From assembly GCA_944349515.1 (NCBI GenBank), contig CALVNE010000009.1:1-35095 (forward strand): a DNA stretch of 35,095 nt. The letters run 5' to 3'. The translations under genes were made by a program, and so were the position numbers. This stretch comes from an uncultured Clostridia bacterium. GTDB lineage: Bacteria; Bacillota; Clostridia; Christensenellales; UBA1242. Under the pieces are notes generated by a model, which saw only the letters and a program-made list of their open reading frames with translations, did no database searches and was not told the origin of the DNA. This document shows positions 1-8,360 of the stretch, piece after piece (the stretch's first letter is position 1; every line of letters begins with the position of its first letter).

Positions 1-13
1 AAGGGGAGTGTTT

Positions 14-157
14 ATGAAAAGAGAATTGAAATGTTTAAGATGTGGTTGCCCGATGAGTGTTGGTAAGCATTTAAAGGCTAAATATACTTGTCCAGCGTGT
101 CAAAAGGAATATCTTATTCATGGTGATGGAAGATTATCTATTGAAGGACAAATATAG
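14..157 (+). CDS. Small zinc-ribbon protein
   Basis: A 47-residue protein too short for usual gene callers. The ATG follows an aaggggag ribosome binding site. Two cysteine pairs, CLRCGC near residue 7 and CPAC near residue 26, make a compact treble-clef/zinc-ribbon finger, followed by a short hydrophilic tail. Similar tiny zinc-ribbon proteins (for example Mu Com-like) are common in phage operons, where they are thought to bind nucleic acid, but no specific function can be assigned. It is the first of a run of genes with very short gaps leading to the terminase, so it is probably co-transcribed with them. Confidence 0.7.
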   Translation: MKRELKCLRCGCPMSVGKHLKAKYTCPACQKEYLIHGDGRLSIEGQI

Positions 158-166
158 GAGGGGGAT

Positions 167-586
167 ATGGTAAAAAATTTTGAGTTAACGCAAAAAGATG
201 ATAATTCATTTGAGAATAAGTTGACAATCTATGTCTATCAAGGTGAGACTATAAACTTAACATTCTCTGATTTAGATTTTTCGTATTCAAAGGCAAATGT
301 GAGAGTTAATAATATCTTCGTGGGTGTGACAACAAACAGTCAACTAGGCATACACTCTTCAAAGTTAAAGATTGGGCTTAATGACTTAAAGGTTGATTTT
401 TTAAATGTCTCAAACGAGATTGTTAAAACATTAAGCTATCAATTTGTTGTTAGTCCAGCAAGTTTGTCAAAAAGTATAGATGAAGAATTCGCCTCTTTGT
501 TTACAGAGATAGAATTACTCAAAAATCGAGTTTCGCAGTTAGAGAGTTGGCGACAAGAGATTGATAACGAAAGGAGTGGTTACTGA
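167..586 (+). CDS. Phage protein with beta-rich domain and C-terminal coiled coil
   Basis: A 139-residue protein with an AGGAGGGGG ribosome binding site. Residues 1-95 alternate hydrophobic and polar residues, as in a beta-sandwich, and residues 100-135 form a short heptad-like helix (FASLFTEIELLKNRVSQLE). The layout, a beta domain and then a trimerising helix, resembles baseplate or fibre N-terminal modules such as BppU-type domains, but no family motif is clear. It overlaps the next gene by one base (TGATG junction), showing translational coupling. Best described as a possible virion or fibre-related protein; function unknown. Confidence 0.6.
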   Translation: MVKNFELTQKDDNSFENKLTIYVYQGETINLTFSDLDFSYSKANVRVNNIFVGVTTNSQLGIHSSKLKIGLNDLKVDFLNVSNEIVKTLSYQFVVSPASLSKSIDEEFASLFTEIELLKNRVSQLESWRQEIDNERSGY

Positions 587-1143
587 TGAAGAGTTTTATC
601 AATAAGTGCATTAAAGGTTATGACATTATTTTGAATGTTATTTTTGTTATATTGCTACTTTGGACAGCGTTTGTTATCTGCTACTACACACTTCCAGAGA
701 AAACAAGTGAGATTATAGCAAAGGCGCTTAGTTATAGCGACAATCCGGAACTAGCAACAACCTTTATGGACTATCTAAATGGATTCACAATTGGCGCAGG
801 CTTTCCATTATGGTTCAGTCAAAAGGCAATGGTAAGTAGATACATTAACAACAGCGAGAACAAATATTCGCAAAAGTCAACGCAAGAGATACTTGCTGAG
901 AACTTAGAACTTGCAGAAATTCAAATCGAATTCCAAAAAGCAGAGGCACTTAGGTTTAAAGATAGCCCTACAATGCCAGCAAAGGCGAGATTGCAATACA
1001 AAACATTTTTATCGAAGTTAGAAGATAGAGCCAAAGTTGTTGCAAGTCTAAAAGAAAAGGCAGAACAGCCGACAAAGAAAAGGGTTAAGAAAGTTAAAGT
1101 AAAAGTCGAGCAAATCAAAGACAAATTAGATAGTTTAGTGTAG
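586..1143 (+). CDS. Phage membrane protein with basic C-terminal tail
   Basis: 185 residues. A strong membrane segment spans about residues 15-37, and a weaker hydrophobic stretch lies at 65-85 (GFTIGAGFPLWF). The C-terminal half is a long charged helix ending in a lysine-rich run (KKRVKKVKVKVEQIKDK). It is first of three consecutive membrane-protein genes upstream of the terminase. Short size and location would allow a holin-type role, but the long charged tail is not typical and no endolysin is next to it. Start overlaps the previous stop. No family recognised. Confidence 0.65.
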   Translation: MKSFINKCIKGYDIILNVIFVILLLWTAFVICYYTLPEKTSEIIAKALSYSDNPELATTFMDYLNGFTIGAGFPLWFSQKAMVSRYINNSENKYSQKSTQEILAENLELAEIQIEFQKAEALRFKDSPTMPAKARLQYKTFLSKLEDRAKVVASLKEKAEQPTKKRVKKVKVKVEQIKDKLDSLV

Positions 1144-1150
1144 GGGGAGT

Positions 1151-1669
1151 ATGAAAAGAGATAAACAAATAAGGCTTATTTCTCTGGCACTTGCGCTAAC
1201 GATTGCTGTTGTTTGCACAGTTATGATTTTGGGTATTCAAATTAACTTTAATCAAGATGATGAAGGTTTGAAGATAACGGCGCCTGTTGTGACTGTTGGA
1301 CTTGTGGCAATACTATTCATCTACAAGTTTTTTCACAAGCAGAGCAAAACAAGTATGGTGCTAAAACACTTGGATTCAAAGGGCGAGAAATACAGTCCAT
1401 ACTTGACAATTGCCTTCACATATTTTGACTACATGCTTTGGTGTGGAATTTTAAGTTGTCTATGTGGCATCGTGAGTGGGATATTGGAGAGTGTATATCA
1501 AAAAGTGGTGTTTGAGACAATCTTAAACTGGTCATATGGAATGAGCCGTATGGCCATAGTTTTTGCTGTGTATGTGTTGTGCCTCATAATTTACACCATA
1601 GGTAATATGTTTGCCTATAAATATCAAAAAGTCGAAGAAGAAAGTGGAGCGGAGAATGAAAGGACTTAA
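1151..1669 (+). CDS. Multi-pass phage membrane protein
   Basis: 172 residues with a GGGGGAG ribosome binding site just before the ATG. Four hydrophobic segments are visible at about residues 10-28, 40-58, 88-112 and 133-156, separated by short charged loops, with a charged C-terminal tail. No catalytic or binding motif is seen. It sits between two other membrane proteins and its 3' end overlaps the start of the next gene by 14 bases, so the three are probably made together and may form a complex. It could be a lysis, exclusion or envelope-remodelling factor; none of these can be shown. Confidence 0.65.
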   Translation: MKRDKQIRLISLALALTIAVVCTVMILGIQINFNQDDEGLKITAPVVTVGLVAILFIYKFFHKQSKTSMVLKHLDSKGEKYSPYLTIAFTYFDYMLWCGILSCLCGIVSGILESVYQKVVFETILNWSYGMSRMAIVFAVYVLCLIIYTIGNMFAYKYQKVEEESGAENERT

Positions 1670-2879
1670 AGGATATATAAAACTTCTATCCGGAATTTTA
1701 GTCTTTGTTTCCTTTTTGCTTTTGAATTTAATTACAGTTAATTTTGCACCACAAGACTTTTTAAGCGTGTTCTTAAACAGTGGACTTATGATGGTCTGCT
1801 GGGTAATGATTAGAGATGCATTCGCCGAACAAGGTCTTATTTCCGGGCAGAAGGACAGCGAAGTAAAAGCGACTAAGAAAGAGCATTTAATAACATCAAA
1901 TGAGATTTCAACCTATAAAGAAGATTTCAACATTTGGTGTGAGAGGAAAAATGCGGACAGGCTTAAACAAAAGCGAATCGCCATTCTTAGTGGTAGTTCG
2001 CTTGTCTATGAAAAATATTTTGATGAAGAAGGCAACTTTTTAAATGTTGATATTTCAGAGCCGGAGACAACCGATAATAAAAAAGTAAATAAGATAAATC
2101 GAAAGAGATATAAGAAAGACTGTAGGCTATTGAACAAAGCACGATTTGCCTTTGTTGCGCCATACGAAGCGGAAGAAATTTGCGCAAAGGAAGATATAAC
2201 TTCCAAAAAGAAATTGTTTGGTGTTTCCATAAAGCATTGGAAAAACATAAAACTTGTTTCAAGCGTTGTGATGTCTTTATTGATATCTTTAATGCTATCT
2301 TTTGTGAGCGCAGATGGGCGAACGATAAGTCAAGCCGAGATTATGATACTTGTGTTTGAACTCTTTATCATGGCAGCGTCTGCCTTTTCTTTTTACTTTT
2401 CAGCACTTAACTTTATATGTAGTGATTGGCGTGAAGGCTTAATTAAGAAAACAAGAATAATGGAAGAATTTTACCGAAATGTGGTTGGAACGATAACTTA
2501 TGAAAATGATATTGAAAAAGAAGATGGCACGATTGTTGTTGGCAAGAAGGTGTTTAAAAAGCGAGACGACTACATACCGCTTTCTAGGAACAAAGAAAGT
2601 CACAAAGTGGACAAGGCTATGGAAGTGGTTAAGAAAGAATGTTCTCAACAAACAAATGATACTGTGGGTGTTAATAGCGGAGTTAATATTTTGGTCGCCT
2701 GTGATTATAACGGCAATTTTAGCACTGATTATCAACCCATGGTTTTGGACAGTGACAACGGCGATATTAGTATTCTGGGCGGGACCATTCACTCCAGCAG
2801 TGCCACTTCAGATAGCACTAGCACTGGCGCTCAAGAAGATATACGAGAGCATAAAGAAGAGGAGGCGAAAGCAGAATGA
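1656..2879 (+). CDS. Large phage membrane protein; C-terminal part overlaps another frame
   Basis: 407 residues when started at the ATG at 1656, which has an upstream GGAG and overlaps the previous gene; an in-frame codon at 1611 has no good ribosome site. Two hydrophobic segments lie at about 7-50 and two more at about 195-255, with long charged cytosolic stretches between. From about base 2620 this frame becomes low-complexity and Ser/Thr/Gly-rich, while the +1 frame encodes convincing membrane helices (see 2656-2994). Nevertheless the stop at 2877-2879 forms a neat ATGA overlap with the terminase small subunit, so the frame may be real to its end. Function unknown. Confidence 0.6.
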   Translation: MKGLKGYIKLLSGILVFVSFLLLNLITVNFAPQDFLSVFLNSGLMMVCWVMIRDAFAEQGLISGQKDSEVKATKKEHLITSNEISTYKEDFNIWCERKNADRLKQKRIAILSGSSLVYEKYFDEEGNFLNVDISEPETTDNKKVNKINRKRYKKDCRLLNKARFAFVAPYEAEEICAKEDITSKKKLFGVSIKHWKNIKLVSSVVMSLLISLMLSFVSADGRTISQAEIMILVFELFIMAASAFSFYFSALNFICSDWREGLIKKTRIMEEFYRNVVGTITYENDIEKEDGTIVVGKKVFKKRDDYIPLSRNKESHKVDKAMEVVKKECSQQTNDTVGVNSGVNILVACDYNGNFSTDYQPMVLDSDNGDISILGGTIHSSSATSDSTSTGAQEDIREHKEEEAKAE

Positions 2880-2994
2880 ACAGCGAGAATTTAAAGACGC
2901 CAAGCACGGAAGAAGCACGAGAAAGGGGGAAGAAAGGCGGAATTGCCAGTGGGAAAGCGAGAGCAGAGAAGAAGAGACTAAAGGAAGCGGTTGA
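2656..2994 (+). CDS. Overlapping small phage membrane protein (WAGPFTPAVPLQ type)
   Basis: This frame lies +1 to the 407-residue gene and runs 112 residues from the ATG at 2656. It contains two clear membrane segments, about residues 3-28 and 34-60, a middle sequence WAGPFTPAVPLQIALALALK and then a basic tail (KKRRRKQ). From memory, small membrane proteins with a W.GPFTPA.PLQ signature occur just upstream of terminase genes in Firmicutes phages, so this looks like true coding sequence. There is no good ribosome site at 2656. The real start could lie upstream in this frame or be reached by a +1 shift from the larger gene near 2625-2640. It also overlaps the start of the terminase small subunit. 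Confidence 0.5.
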   Translation: MILWVLIAELIFWSPVIITAILALIINPWFWTVTTAILVFWAGPFTPAVPLQIALALALKKIYESIKKRRRKQNEQREFKDAKHGRSTRKGEERRNCQWESESREEETKGSG

Positions 2995-3250
2995 AAGCAT
3001 TCTTGCAATGAAATATGATAGTGAGACGGGCAAGAAGTTAACAGGATATGAAATGGTGGCAACAGCACTATTTGGAAGAGCAAAAGAAGGTGATGTATCC
3101 GCTTTTAACTCTATTCGAGACCTTATTGGCGAAAAGCCTACCGACAAAATCAATGCAACAATAAACAATACCGAAAATCAAGAGTTATTAAAGAGATATT
3201 TGGAGGAGATAAAGCATGGCAAGAGTTACAGACAAGAGGCGGAAGATTGA
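2876..3250 (+). CDS. terS: Terminase small subunit-like protein
   Basis: 124 residues. The N-terminus is highly basic and Gly/Ala-rich (RERGKKGGIASGKARAEKKR), followed by a helical domain and the sequence AFNSIRDLIGEKPTDK near residue 85, which is typical of the clostridial phage small terminase-like proteins that recognise and load phage DNA. Ribosome site GAGGAGG lies upstream and the ATG overlaps the previous stop (ATGA). It is followed by a 59-residue helper-sized gene and then the large subunit, the standard position. DNA recognition specificity cannot be inferred. Confidence 0.7.
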   Translation: MNSENLKTPSTEEARERGKKGGIASGKARAEKKRLKEAVESILAMKYDSETGKKLTGYEMVATALFGRAKEGDVSAFNSIRDLIGEKPTDKINATINNTENQELLKRYLEEIKHGKSYRQEAED

Positions 3251-3395
3251 GCGAAAATATAGCAAACTCATTGATAAACTTATCGAAGAATATAAAGACA
3301 AGACAATGGGTGAGTTGTGGGCAAAATTTGAAGAATTAAAAATCCAAATGAAAAACGATTTTGATAAGGCAGGGATAATACTTGAAGATAACTGA
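3216..3395 (+). CDS. Small coiled-coil protein between terminase genes
   Basis: A 59-residue protein not long enough for most gene callers. The ATG is preceded by a strong GGAGGAG eight bases upstream, and the reading frame overlaps the end of the small subunit by 35 bases and the start of the large subunit by 14 bases, so it is embedded in the translation-coupled packaging operon. The sequence is almost entirely charged amphipathic helix (RKIERKYSKLIDKLIEEYKD). It has no recognised family. A role as a terminase assembly or regulatory peptide is a guess from position. Confidence 0.65.
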   Translation: MARVTDKRRKIERKYSKLIDKLIEEYKDKTMGELWAKFEELKIQMKNDFDKAGIILEDN

Positions 3396-4764
3396 TATTA
3401 TCTGGACTGACAAGATGCGAGCAGTTATGAATGACGATGCTCAGATTTTAATTCTTACTGGCGCGACAGGTTGCTCAAAAACATTAGTTGCTGGGCAAAA
3501 GTTTGTTGACTGGATATTAAACGCTCCCGCAGATGAGACACAGTTTTATCTTATCTTCAAGGATATGGGAACAGGTGCAAGAAATATTATTGATAACAAA
3601 GATAGTTTTTATAATTTATTCGATTTTAGTCGAGAGGAAGCGGTCATGTCTCCCAAAGGTGGATTGCAATTCACTTTTCACGGATTATATGGTGATAAAA
3701 ATGTTTATATTGTTGGTGCTGATAATAAAAATGCTTGGAGTAAAATTTTGGGGTCTAATCCAGATGGCTTATGGCTTGAAGAATTATCAGTTCTTCATAT
3801 AGACTGCATCAGAGAGGCGTTTGGGCGTGCATTTTCGAGAAAGTGTAAACTTATTGCCACTACTAATGGTGGCTTACCAACACAGGAGTTTTACACTGAA
3901 TTTGTTAATCATGCAAAAGTGATGTTTAAAGATACTGTTCCATCAATAGAACTTGCAGACATGGTTGAAGATAAGCCATATATGCACTACTATCATTTTA
4001 ACCTAGAAGATGATGCACCGCATTTAACAGATACAGAAAGAGAACGATTGAAAGAGTTATATCCTAAAAACTCTTTTTATTATTACTCTAAAATACTTGG
4101 TTGTCGTGGTTTTGTTGAAGGCGCGGCATATGCAAGCCTCATGGACAAATATATCCATTTAAGGTCATTTGATGACATCATACTTGATAATCTGCAAGAG
4201 ATAGTATTAAGTGTCGATGTAGGCTCAAATAGGCATATAGATGACACAAGCAAAGCATCTACGGTGGCGACATTGACAGGGTTTTCGAAAGGATATCAAA
4301 GAGTGATTGTGCTTGATTGTTGGTTAATACCTGCCATTTCACATGATGCCATAATTGAAGAGTGCGAGAAGAAGATGGAATGGTGGTGGGTTAATTTCAT
4401 GTATAAATTCACAAAGGTCATTATAGATAGCGCGGAAAGTATTTTAATCAACACCTGGACTGAGAAAAATAAGTTTCCAACAATCACTATTAAGGGAGCA
4501 ATTAAGCATACAGCAACTGGGATGAATTTGGTTTCGCGATGTGAATTAAAACAGCAACTATTAGTCCAAGAAAGGTTGCTTTGGAGCGATAGAGCGTTAA
4601 ACTCATACAACGCACACACTAGGATTTTGCTAGATGAAGATGGAAAAGAGCTTGACCTAGGTGTGCAAGATAATGATATATCGGACAGCCTAACATATGG
4701 ACTAACAGAAAATTGGAATTATCTTGTTAGACAAGAAAGGAGAAATGTAAGGTGGCAAGCGTAA
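3382..4764 (+). CDS. terL: Terminase large subunit (packaging ATPase and nuclease)
   Basis: 460 residues, the usual size. The N-terminal ATPase has Walker A GATGCSKT at residues 27-34 and a Walker B-like LWLEE at 130-134. The C-terminal RNase H-like nuclease shows acidic residues in LSVDVGS (about 279), IIDSAES (about 349) and DNDISDS (about 433-436). It translocates phage DNA into the prohead at the portal and cuts headful or site-specific ends. The start is a TTG preceded by GCAGGGA, chosen because no ATG lies near and the Walker A spacing from the N-terminus is normal. Cotranscribed with the preceding small genes and the portal. Confidence 0.93.
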   Translation: MKITDIIWTDKMRAVMNDDAQILILTGATGCSKTLVAGQKFVDWILNAPADETQFYLIFKDMGTGARNIIDNKDSFYNLFDFSREEAVMSPKGGLQFTFHGLYGDKNVYIVGADNKNAWSKILGSNPDGLWLEELSVLHIDCIREAFGRAFSRKCKLIATTNGGLPTQEFYTEFVNHAKVMFKDTVPSIELADMVEDKPYMHYYHFNLEDDAPHLTDTERERLKELYPKNSFYYYSKILGCRGFVEGAAYASLMDKYIHLRSFDDIILDNLQEIVLSVDVGSNRHIDDTSKASTVATLTGFSKGYQRVIVLDCWLIPAISHDAIIEECEKKMEWWWVNFMYKFTKVIIDSAESILINTWTEKNKFPTITIKGAIKHTATGMNLVSRCELKQQLLVQERLLWSDRALNSYNAHTRILLDEDGKELDLGVQDNDISDSLTYGLTENWNYLVRQERRNVRWQA

Positions 4765-4985
4765 AGATAATCAAGGGGAAAATACGAAACATTGTAGATG
4801 AGACGCTATTTGAAAAGGTGTATAAACCGAATGGCTGGTGTCTAGATGAAGAGCAGGAAGAAATACCAAATGAAATTCCAGAATCAATTCAAACGATTAC
4901 ACAATTAAAAAATTATCAAAAAATGACAAATAAATCACAAAAACACTTTAATGACAAGTTGTTTTATAGCGATATTAAGGAGTAG
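4752..4985 (+). CDS. Small phage protein between terminase and portal
   Basis: 77 residues, starting at a GTG with AAAGGAG upstream and overlapping the terminase end by 13 bases. The first 30 residues include a VDETLFEKVYKPNGWCL segment; short phage proteins with an F..VYKP.GW/F pattern are found near packaging and head genes, but their function is not established. The rest is acidic and polar (EEQEEIPNEIPES) and probably flexible. It stops two bases before the portal gene. It may be a minor head protein or a regulator; the evidence only supports a small conserved-looking phage protein. Confidence 0.6.
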   Translation: MASVKIIKGKIRNIVDETLFEKVYKPNGWCLDEEQEEIPNEIPESIQTITQLKNYQKMTNKSQKHFNDKLFYSDIKE

Positions 4986-4987
4986 AG

Positions 4988-6580
4988 ATGTCGAGATATA
5001 GTTTTAGACTTAAAAATAGAGAGATATTAGACAATATCCGTTCGCCATATATTTATGAATTTAACTTGGCTAGGAATTTAGCATTGCTTAGCAACGACCC
5101 CGCAGTCATTAGATATTTTTATCAAATTGATGCGCCTAAGTTTATGAAAGACCAGTGGTTACAAATGGAAATTACCGATAAATTTTTAGCGCAATATCGA
5201 CCAGGACAAGCATTTGCGTATTTTGGTATTTGCCCTATGATAGTGCAGGCTAAGGTAAATCTTCTTGCCTCAACTGGCTTTGAATGCCAAAGTGATGATA
5301 AAGAGATAGATGAGGTATTAAACAAAGTCAAAGATGATGCAAAACTTGAACAAAAATTCTCTGAGGGTGTTTATTGGGAGAGCGGTATAGGTGATTTTGC
5401 ATATAGACTCTCATATAATCCGAAAGTAAGTAAAGAACCTATAATAACATTAATTGAACCTCAACATTTAGAAGTAAATTATTCTGGTGGGAAGGTTAAA
5501 TCATATGTGATTAAAGAAGTGGCAAGTGATGACTCTCAATACGAACTGCATGAGATTTGGTATAGGAACACAGATAATAAAATCGTGGTGGAATATAAGT
5601 TTTATTACGATGGCAAATATGTTGCTCCAAATGATTTATCTTTGATAAAAGAGTGTGCACTTCATTTTGATAGTTCATTAGATTTAACTCCAAAGGTTTT
5701 GCCATTTGATGATTTTATGGTCATTTTCAAGAAAAATGCAAACGCAAATCAGTTATATCATGGCGAGCGTGGAGTGCCAGATATACAAGGACTAGATACG
5801 ATTGAAGATGCGCTCACTGAGACTGCCAGCGACCTCATAGATGCTATTCGTAAGGGTGGTGTTAGAGAATATGTAAGTGACGACCTTATTCCGCAAGATG
5901 AAAAAGGAAACGATTTAAGGTTAGACCATTTCAATAAAACGGTTATAGTGACTAAAAGCAGTGCCAACCCTGCAAATCCACAAACTCTTTGGAATGTGGT
6001 GCATGGGCAAATCAATTGGCAAGCATACACTGAAACCATGCAAACGCTTATTTCAACTGCGATAAATAAGGCTGGGCTTTCTCCAACAACGCTAGGCTTA
6101 ACAGGACTTGAAAGCATAAATAGTTCAGCGGAAAGTCAAGAGGCGAGAGAAAGAACAAGCCTTAGAAGAAGAGAACTTGATTTGAAAGAATGGGCGCTAA
6201 CTTTAAAGGAACTACTTAATAAATATTTACAAATGCGAGATTACATAGCGGGTAGAAGTATACTAGATTATTCAGACTTAATCAAAATTCACTTTAATGA
6301 CTATGTAACTCCAACAGTTGAGAATATTACTGATGTTCTTGCAAGACAAGTGCAAGCGGGCATTAAGAGTCAAAAGCATGCTATTAAAGACTTGAACGAT
6401 GGCTACGAGGATGAAGATGCCGAAAACGAATTAGTTGATATCATGACAGAACAGGGACAGCCAGTTCTAGACGGCGACCAAACTGCTTTAGATATGGAGA
6501 ATAACACTCCTAAAAATGTTAAATTAGAGAATAGCGACTCGTTACAAAAGGCTAATTCCGAGAATAGCGACTCGAAATAA
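4988..6580 (+). CDS. Portal protein
   Basis: 530 residues, a normal size for SPP1 gp6/A118-type portals. Beta-rich N-terminal and clip regions (residues 70-250) are followed by a helical segment that includes GVPDIQGLDTIEDALTETAS (about 258-277), the long-helix region typical of portals, and NSSAESQEARERTSLRRREL (about 379-400). The portal forms the dodecameric ring at one capsid vertex through which TerL pumps DNA and to which connectors bind. The C-terminal 50 residues are acidic and contain a short duplicated ENSDS motif. It lies directly after the terminase and before the scaffold, as expected. Confidence 0.9.
   Translation: MSRYSFRLKNREILDNIRSPYIYEFNLARNLALLSNDPAVIRYFYQIDAPKFMKDQWLQMEITDKFLAQYRPGQAFAYFGICPMIVQAKVNLLASTGFECQSDDKEIDEVLNKVKDDAKLEQKFSEGVYWESGIGDFAYRLSYNPKVSKEPIITLIEPQHLEVNYSGGKVKSYVIKEVASDDSQYELHEIWYRNTDNKIVVEYKFYYDGKYVAPNDLSLIKECALHFDSSLDLTPKVLPFDDFMVIFKKNANANQLYHGERGVPDIQGLDTIEDALTETASDLIDAIRKGGVREYVSDDLIPQDEKGNDLRLDHFNKTVIVTKSSANPANPQTLWNVVHGQINWQAYTETMQTLISTAINKAGLSPTTLGLTGLESINSSAESQEARERTSLRRRELDLKEWALTLKELLNKYLQMRDYIAGRSILDYSDLIKIHFNDYVTPTVENITDVLARQVQAGIKSQKHAIKDLNDGYEDEDAENELVDIMTEQGQPVLDGDQTALDMENNTPKNVKLENSDSLQKANSENSDSK
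6527..6574 (+). repeat. 15-bp direct repeat in the portal 3' end
   Basis: GAGAATAGCGACTCG occurs at 6527-6541 and again at 6560-6574, encoding a duplicated ENSDS motif in the flexible portal tail. It looks like a recent short duplication. Confidence 0.8.
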
Positions 6581-6611
6581 AGGCTAAATAACTTAAAAAG
6601 GAAGGTAAAAA

Positions 6612-7259
6612 ATGGTTAATGAATTTAAGAGAGAACTTTCGAGAATTTCGGGAGTTGATTTTTTCAATCCGAAGTATAGAGATGTTTTCAAGCGATATTT
6701 TCAAGATGACGACAAAGAAGATGAGTTAAGTGCTGAGGAAGAGAGACTTAATGAGGTTATCGGCGAGGACAACAATACAAAGTCCGAGACTGAAAATGAG
6801 CAAACTGACAATAGCGCTGAGACTGAAATAGAAGAGAAGGTTGAAGATGAGCAAACTGAGGACACCGATAGCAATACTGATGAGGAACAAAAAGAAAATT
6901 CCGAACCAGTCGAGGAAGAAAAAACTAACACCGAAAATGTAGAAAATTCAGAACCTGTGGTTGAATCAACTCTTGCTGAGCCAAGCCAAGACCTAATTGA
7001 TGCAAAAGTAGAATTAGAACTTGTTAAGGCAGGTGTGCGTGAGGATAGACTTGAACCAGCAAAAAGACTTGTTGAACCAGAAGTTCATAGTCTTGAGGAT
7101 TTGGATAAAGTCAAAGAACTCATCAAGCAATTCCCTGAATGGCTAAAAGACAGTGCAGTAAACACAAAACCTTTTGGTATGCCTGTGGGCGAAGGAAACA
7201 GCGATTTAACCGAGGAAGAGAAAAGACTTAAAGCAATGGGCATTGACCCAAGAAATTAA
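6612..7259 (+). CDS. Capsid scaffold protein
   Basis: 215 residues and extremely acidic: residues 35-115 are a Glu/Asp/Thr/Asn-rich low-complexity stretch. The C-terminal part is helical (DAKVELELVKAGVREDRLEPAK, about 128-149) and ends with EEEKRLKAMGIDPRN, a common end of Gram-positive phage scaffolds. Scaffolds guide capsid assembly and are lost or degraded on maturation. The gene sits between portal and major capsid, the standard order, has an AAGGAAGG ribosome site, and is followed by a terminator hairpin. Confidence 0.85.
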   Translation: MVNEFKRELSRISGVDFFNPKYRDVFKRYFQDDDKEDELSAEEERLNEVIGEDNNTKSETENEQTDNSAETEIEEKVEDEQTEDTDSNTDEEQKENSEPVEEEKTNTENVENSEPVVESTLAEPSQDLIDAKVELELVKAGVREDRLEPAKRLVEPEVHSLEDLDKVKELIKQFPEWLKDSAVNTKPFGMPVGEGNSDLTEEEKRLKAMGIDPRN

Positions 7260-7277
7260 AACTTAGAGCAGGATTTT

Positions 7278-7302
7278 AAGAACGGGCGACCGTTCTTTTT
7301 TA
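7278..7302 (+). terminator. Intercistronic rho-independent terminator between scaffold and capsid genes
   Basis: An 8-bp perfect stem, AAGAACGG / CCGTTCTT, with GCGA loop is followed by a T-rich run. It lies inside the late operon with no evident promoter between it and the major capsid gene, so it must be read through or antiterminated, or it may act as an RNA processing or stability element. Confidence 0.8.
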
Positions 7303-7334
7303 TTGCTTAAATTTTTTAAAAAGGAGATATAAAA

Positions 7335-8264
7335 ATGGCTTATACAGAAACATTACCAAGTTCATTTAGATTTAACACCAACGAAACAGTTGATGTTATT
7401 TTTAGCAAACTTTTAGTTGCGAACTTGTTTAAAGACCAGACATTTAAGGCTGGTGTAACATTTACAGACAAATACAACGAAAGAGGCGGACAAATCTATG
7501 TTCGTAAACTCGGCAAAACCGCAGCAACAGTGAAAGACGCTACCTCTGCTGGTGGTATGGACCTTACACATACCGAAACAAAAGACACACTTGTGCTGAT
7601 TCAAAAGAAAGATGTTATTTCTCGTTCAGAGAAATGCTATGACTTAGTTGAATCTCTTAGAGCAAGTGGAAAGAGTATTGATAAGGTAAGCGAAGTTATC
7701 GAGGAATTTAAAGAGGGGTGCCAAATCCTTTGGATGAGTTATCTTATTGCAACCCCTGCGGCATCTAATGCTGTTGGTATGGGCGGAGCAACTCGTTCAG
7801 CAAGCACAACCGCAGACACAACACTTGCTTCTCTTACTTCATCTATACTTTCTGATAGAAAACAGATAAGAGCAAAAGGTGGACAAGCAGATGTTCTTAT
7901 TATAAATCCAGATATGGAAAATCTTTTCCTTGCTAGTGCTTTAACACCAGGCAATGCATTTATTCCAGAAACTAACGAAGAAATGCTAAAAACTGGCAAA
8001 ATTGGCAGACTTTATGGCATGAGTGTGTTCTCTTCTAACCTTATCGGTGGAGATAATACTGGCGATGCAGCTAATTGTGAATATATCATCTATGATCATG
8101 ATACCTTTGCTCTTGCATGTGATATTACAGGTCTTAGAATGGTTAATGCAATCGATTTCTTCGGTTCATACGCACAAATCGAAGGACTTTGCGGTGGTGG
8201 TGTTGCAAATCCAGACCTTGCTATTGCAAAAGTTGTTGCTTCTGATGACGAAGAAACGGCTTAA
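7335..8264 (+). CDS. Major capsid protein
   Basis: 309 residues with AAGGAGAT ribosome site. The N-terminus (SSFRFNTNETVDVIFSKLLV), the long helix around residues 95-125 (KCYDLVESLRASGKSIDKVS) and the pattern ADVLIINPDMENLF near 187-200 fit HK97-fold coat proteins of the P22/phage N4783-like groups in Gram-positive phages. It builds the icosahedral shell. The gene follows the scaffold and has the most even codon use in the region, consistent with high expression. The C-terminal residues are acidic. No separate protease domain is fused. Confidence 0.88.
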   Translation: MAYTETLPSSFRFNTNETVDVIFSKLLVANLFKDQTFKAGVTFTDKYNERGGQIYVRKLGKTAATVKDATSAGGMDLTHTETKDTLVLIQKKDVISRSEKCYDLVESLRASGKSIDKVSEVIEEFKEGCQILWMSYLIATPAASNAVGMGGATRSASTTADTTLASLTSSILSDRKQIRAKGGQADVLIINPDMENLFLASALTPGNAFIPETNEEMLKTGKIGRLYGMSVFSSNLIGGDNTGDAANCEYIIYDHDTFALACDITGLRMVNAIDFFGSYAQIEGLCGGGVANPDLAIAKVVASDDEETA

Positions 8265-8273
8265 TAACGATAA

Positions 8274-8345
8274 AACACTTCTCTAACTAGAGGAGTGTTC
8301 TTGTGAGAATTATGGATAGTTCGAGTTCAATTCTCGAAGTTCTCA
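8274..8345 (+). other. Two hairpins downstream of the capsid gene
   Basis: The first is an 11-bp stem AACACTTCTCT (8274-8284) / AGAGGAGTGTT (8289-8299) with AACT loop and one G-T pair. The second is nested: TGAGAA (8304-8309) pairs with TTCTCA (8340-8345), and inside it TTCGAG (8320-8325) pairs with CTCGAA (8333-8338). No long T run follows, so this is more likely an mRNA-stabilising or attenuation structure than a full terminator. Confidence 0.6.
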
Positions 8346-8360
8346 AATATAGGAGTTTTA

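Noticed and set aside
2439..2792. 117-residue minus-strand frame
   Set aside because: Antisense to two overlapping plus-strand frames; no ribosome site and no neighbours on that strand.
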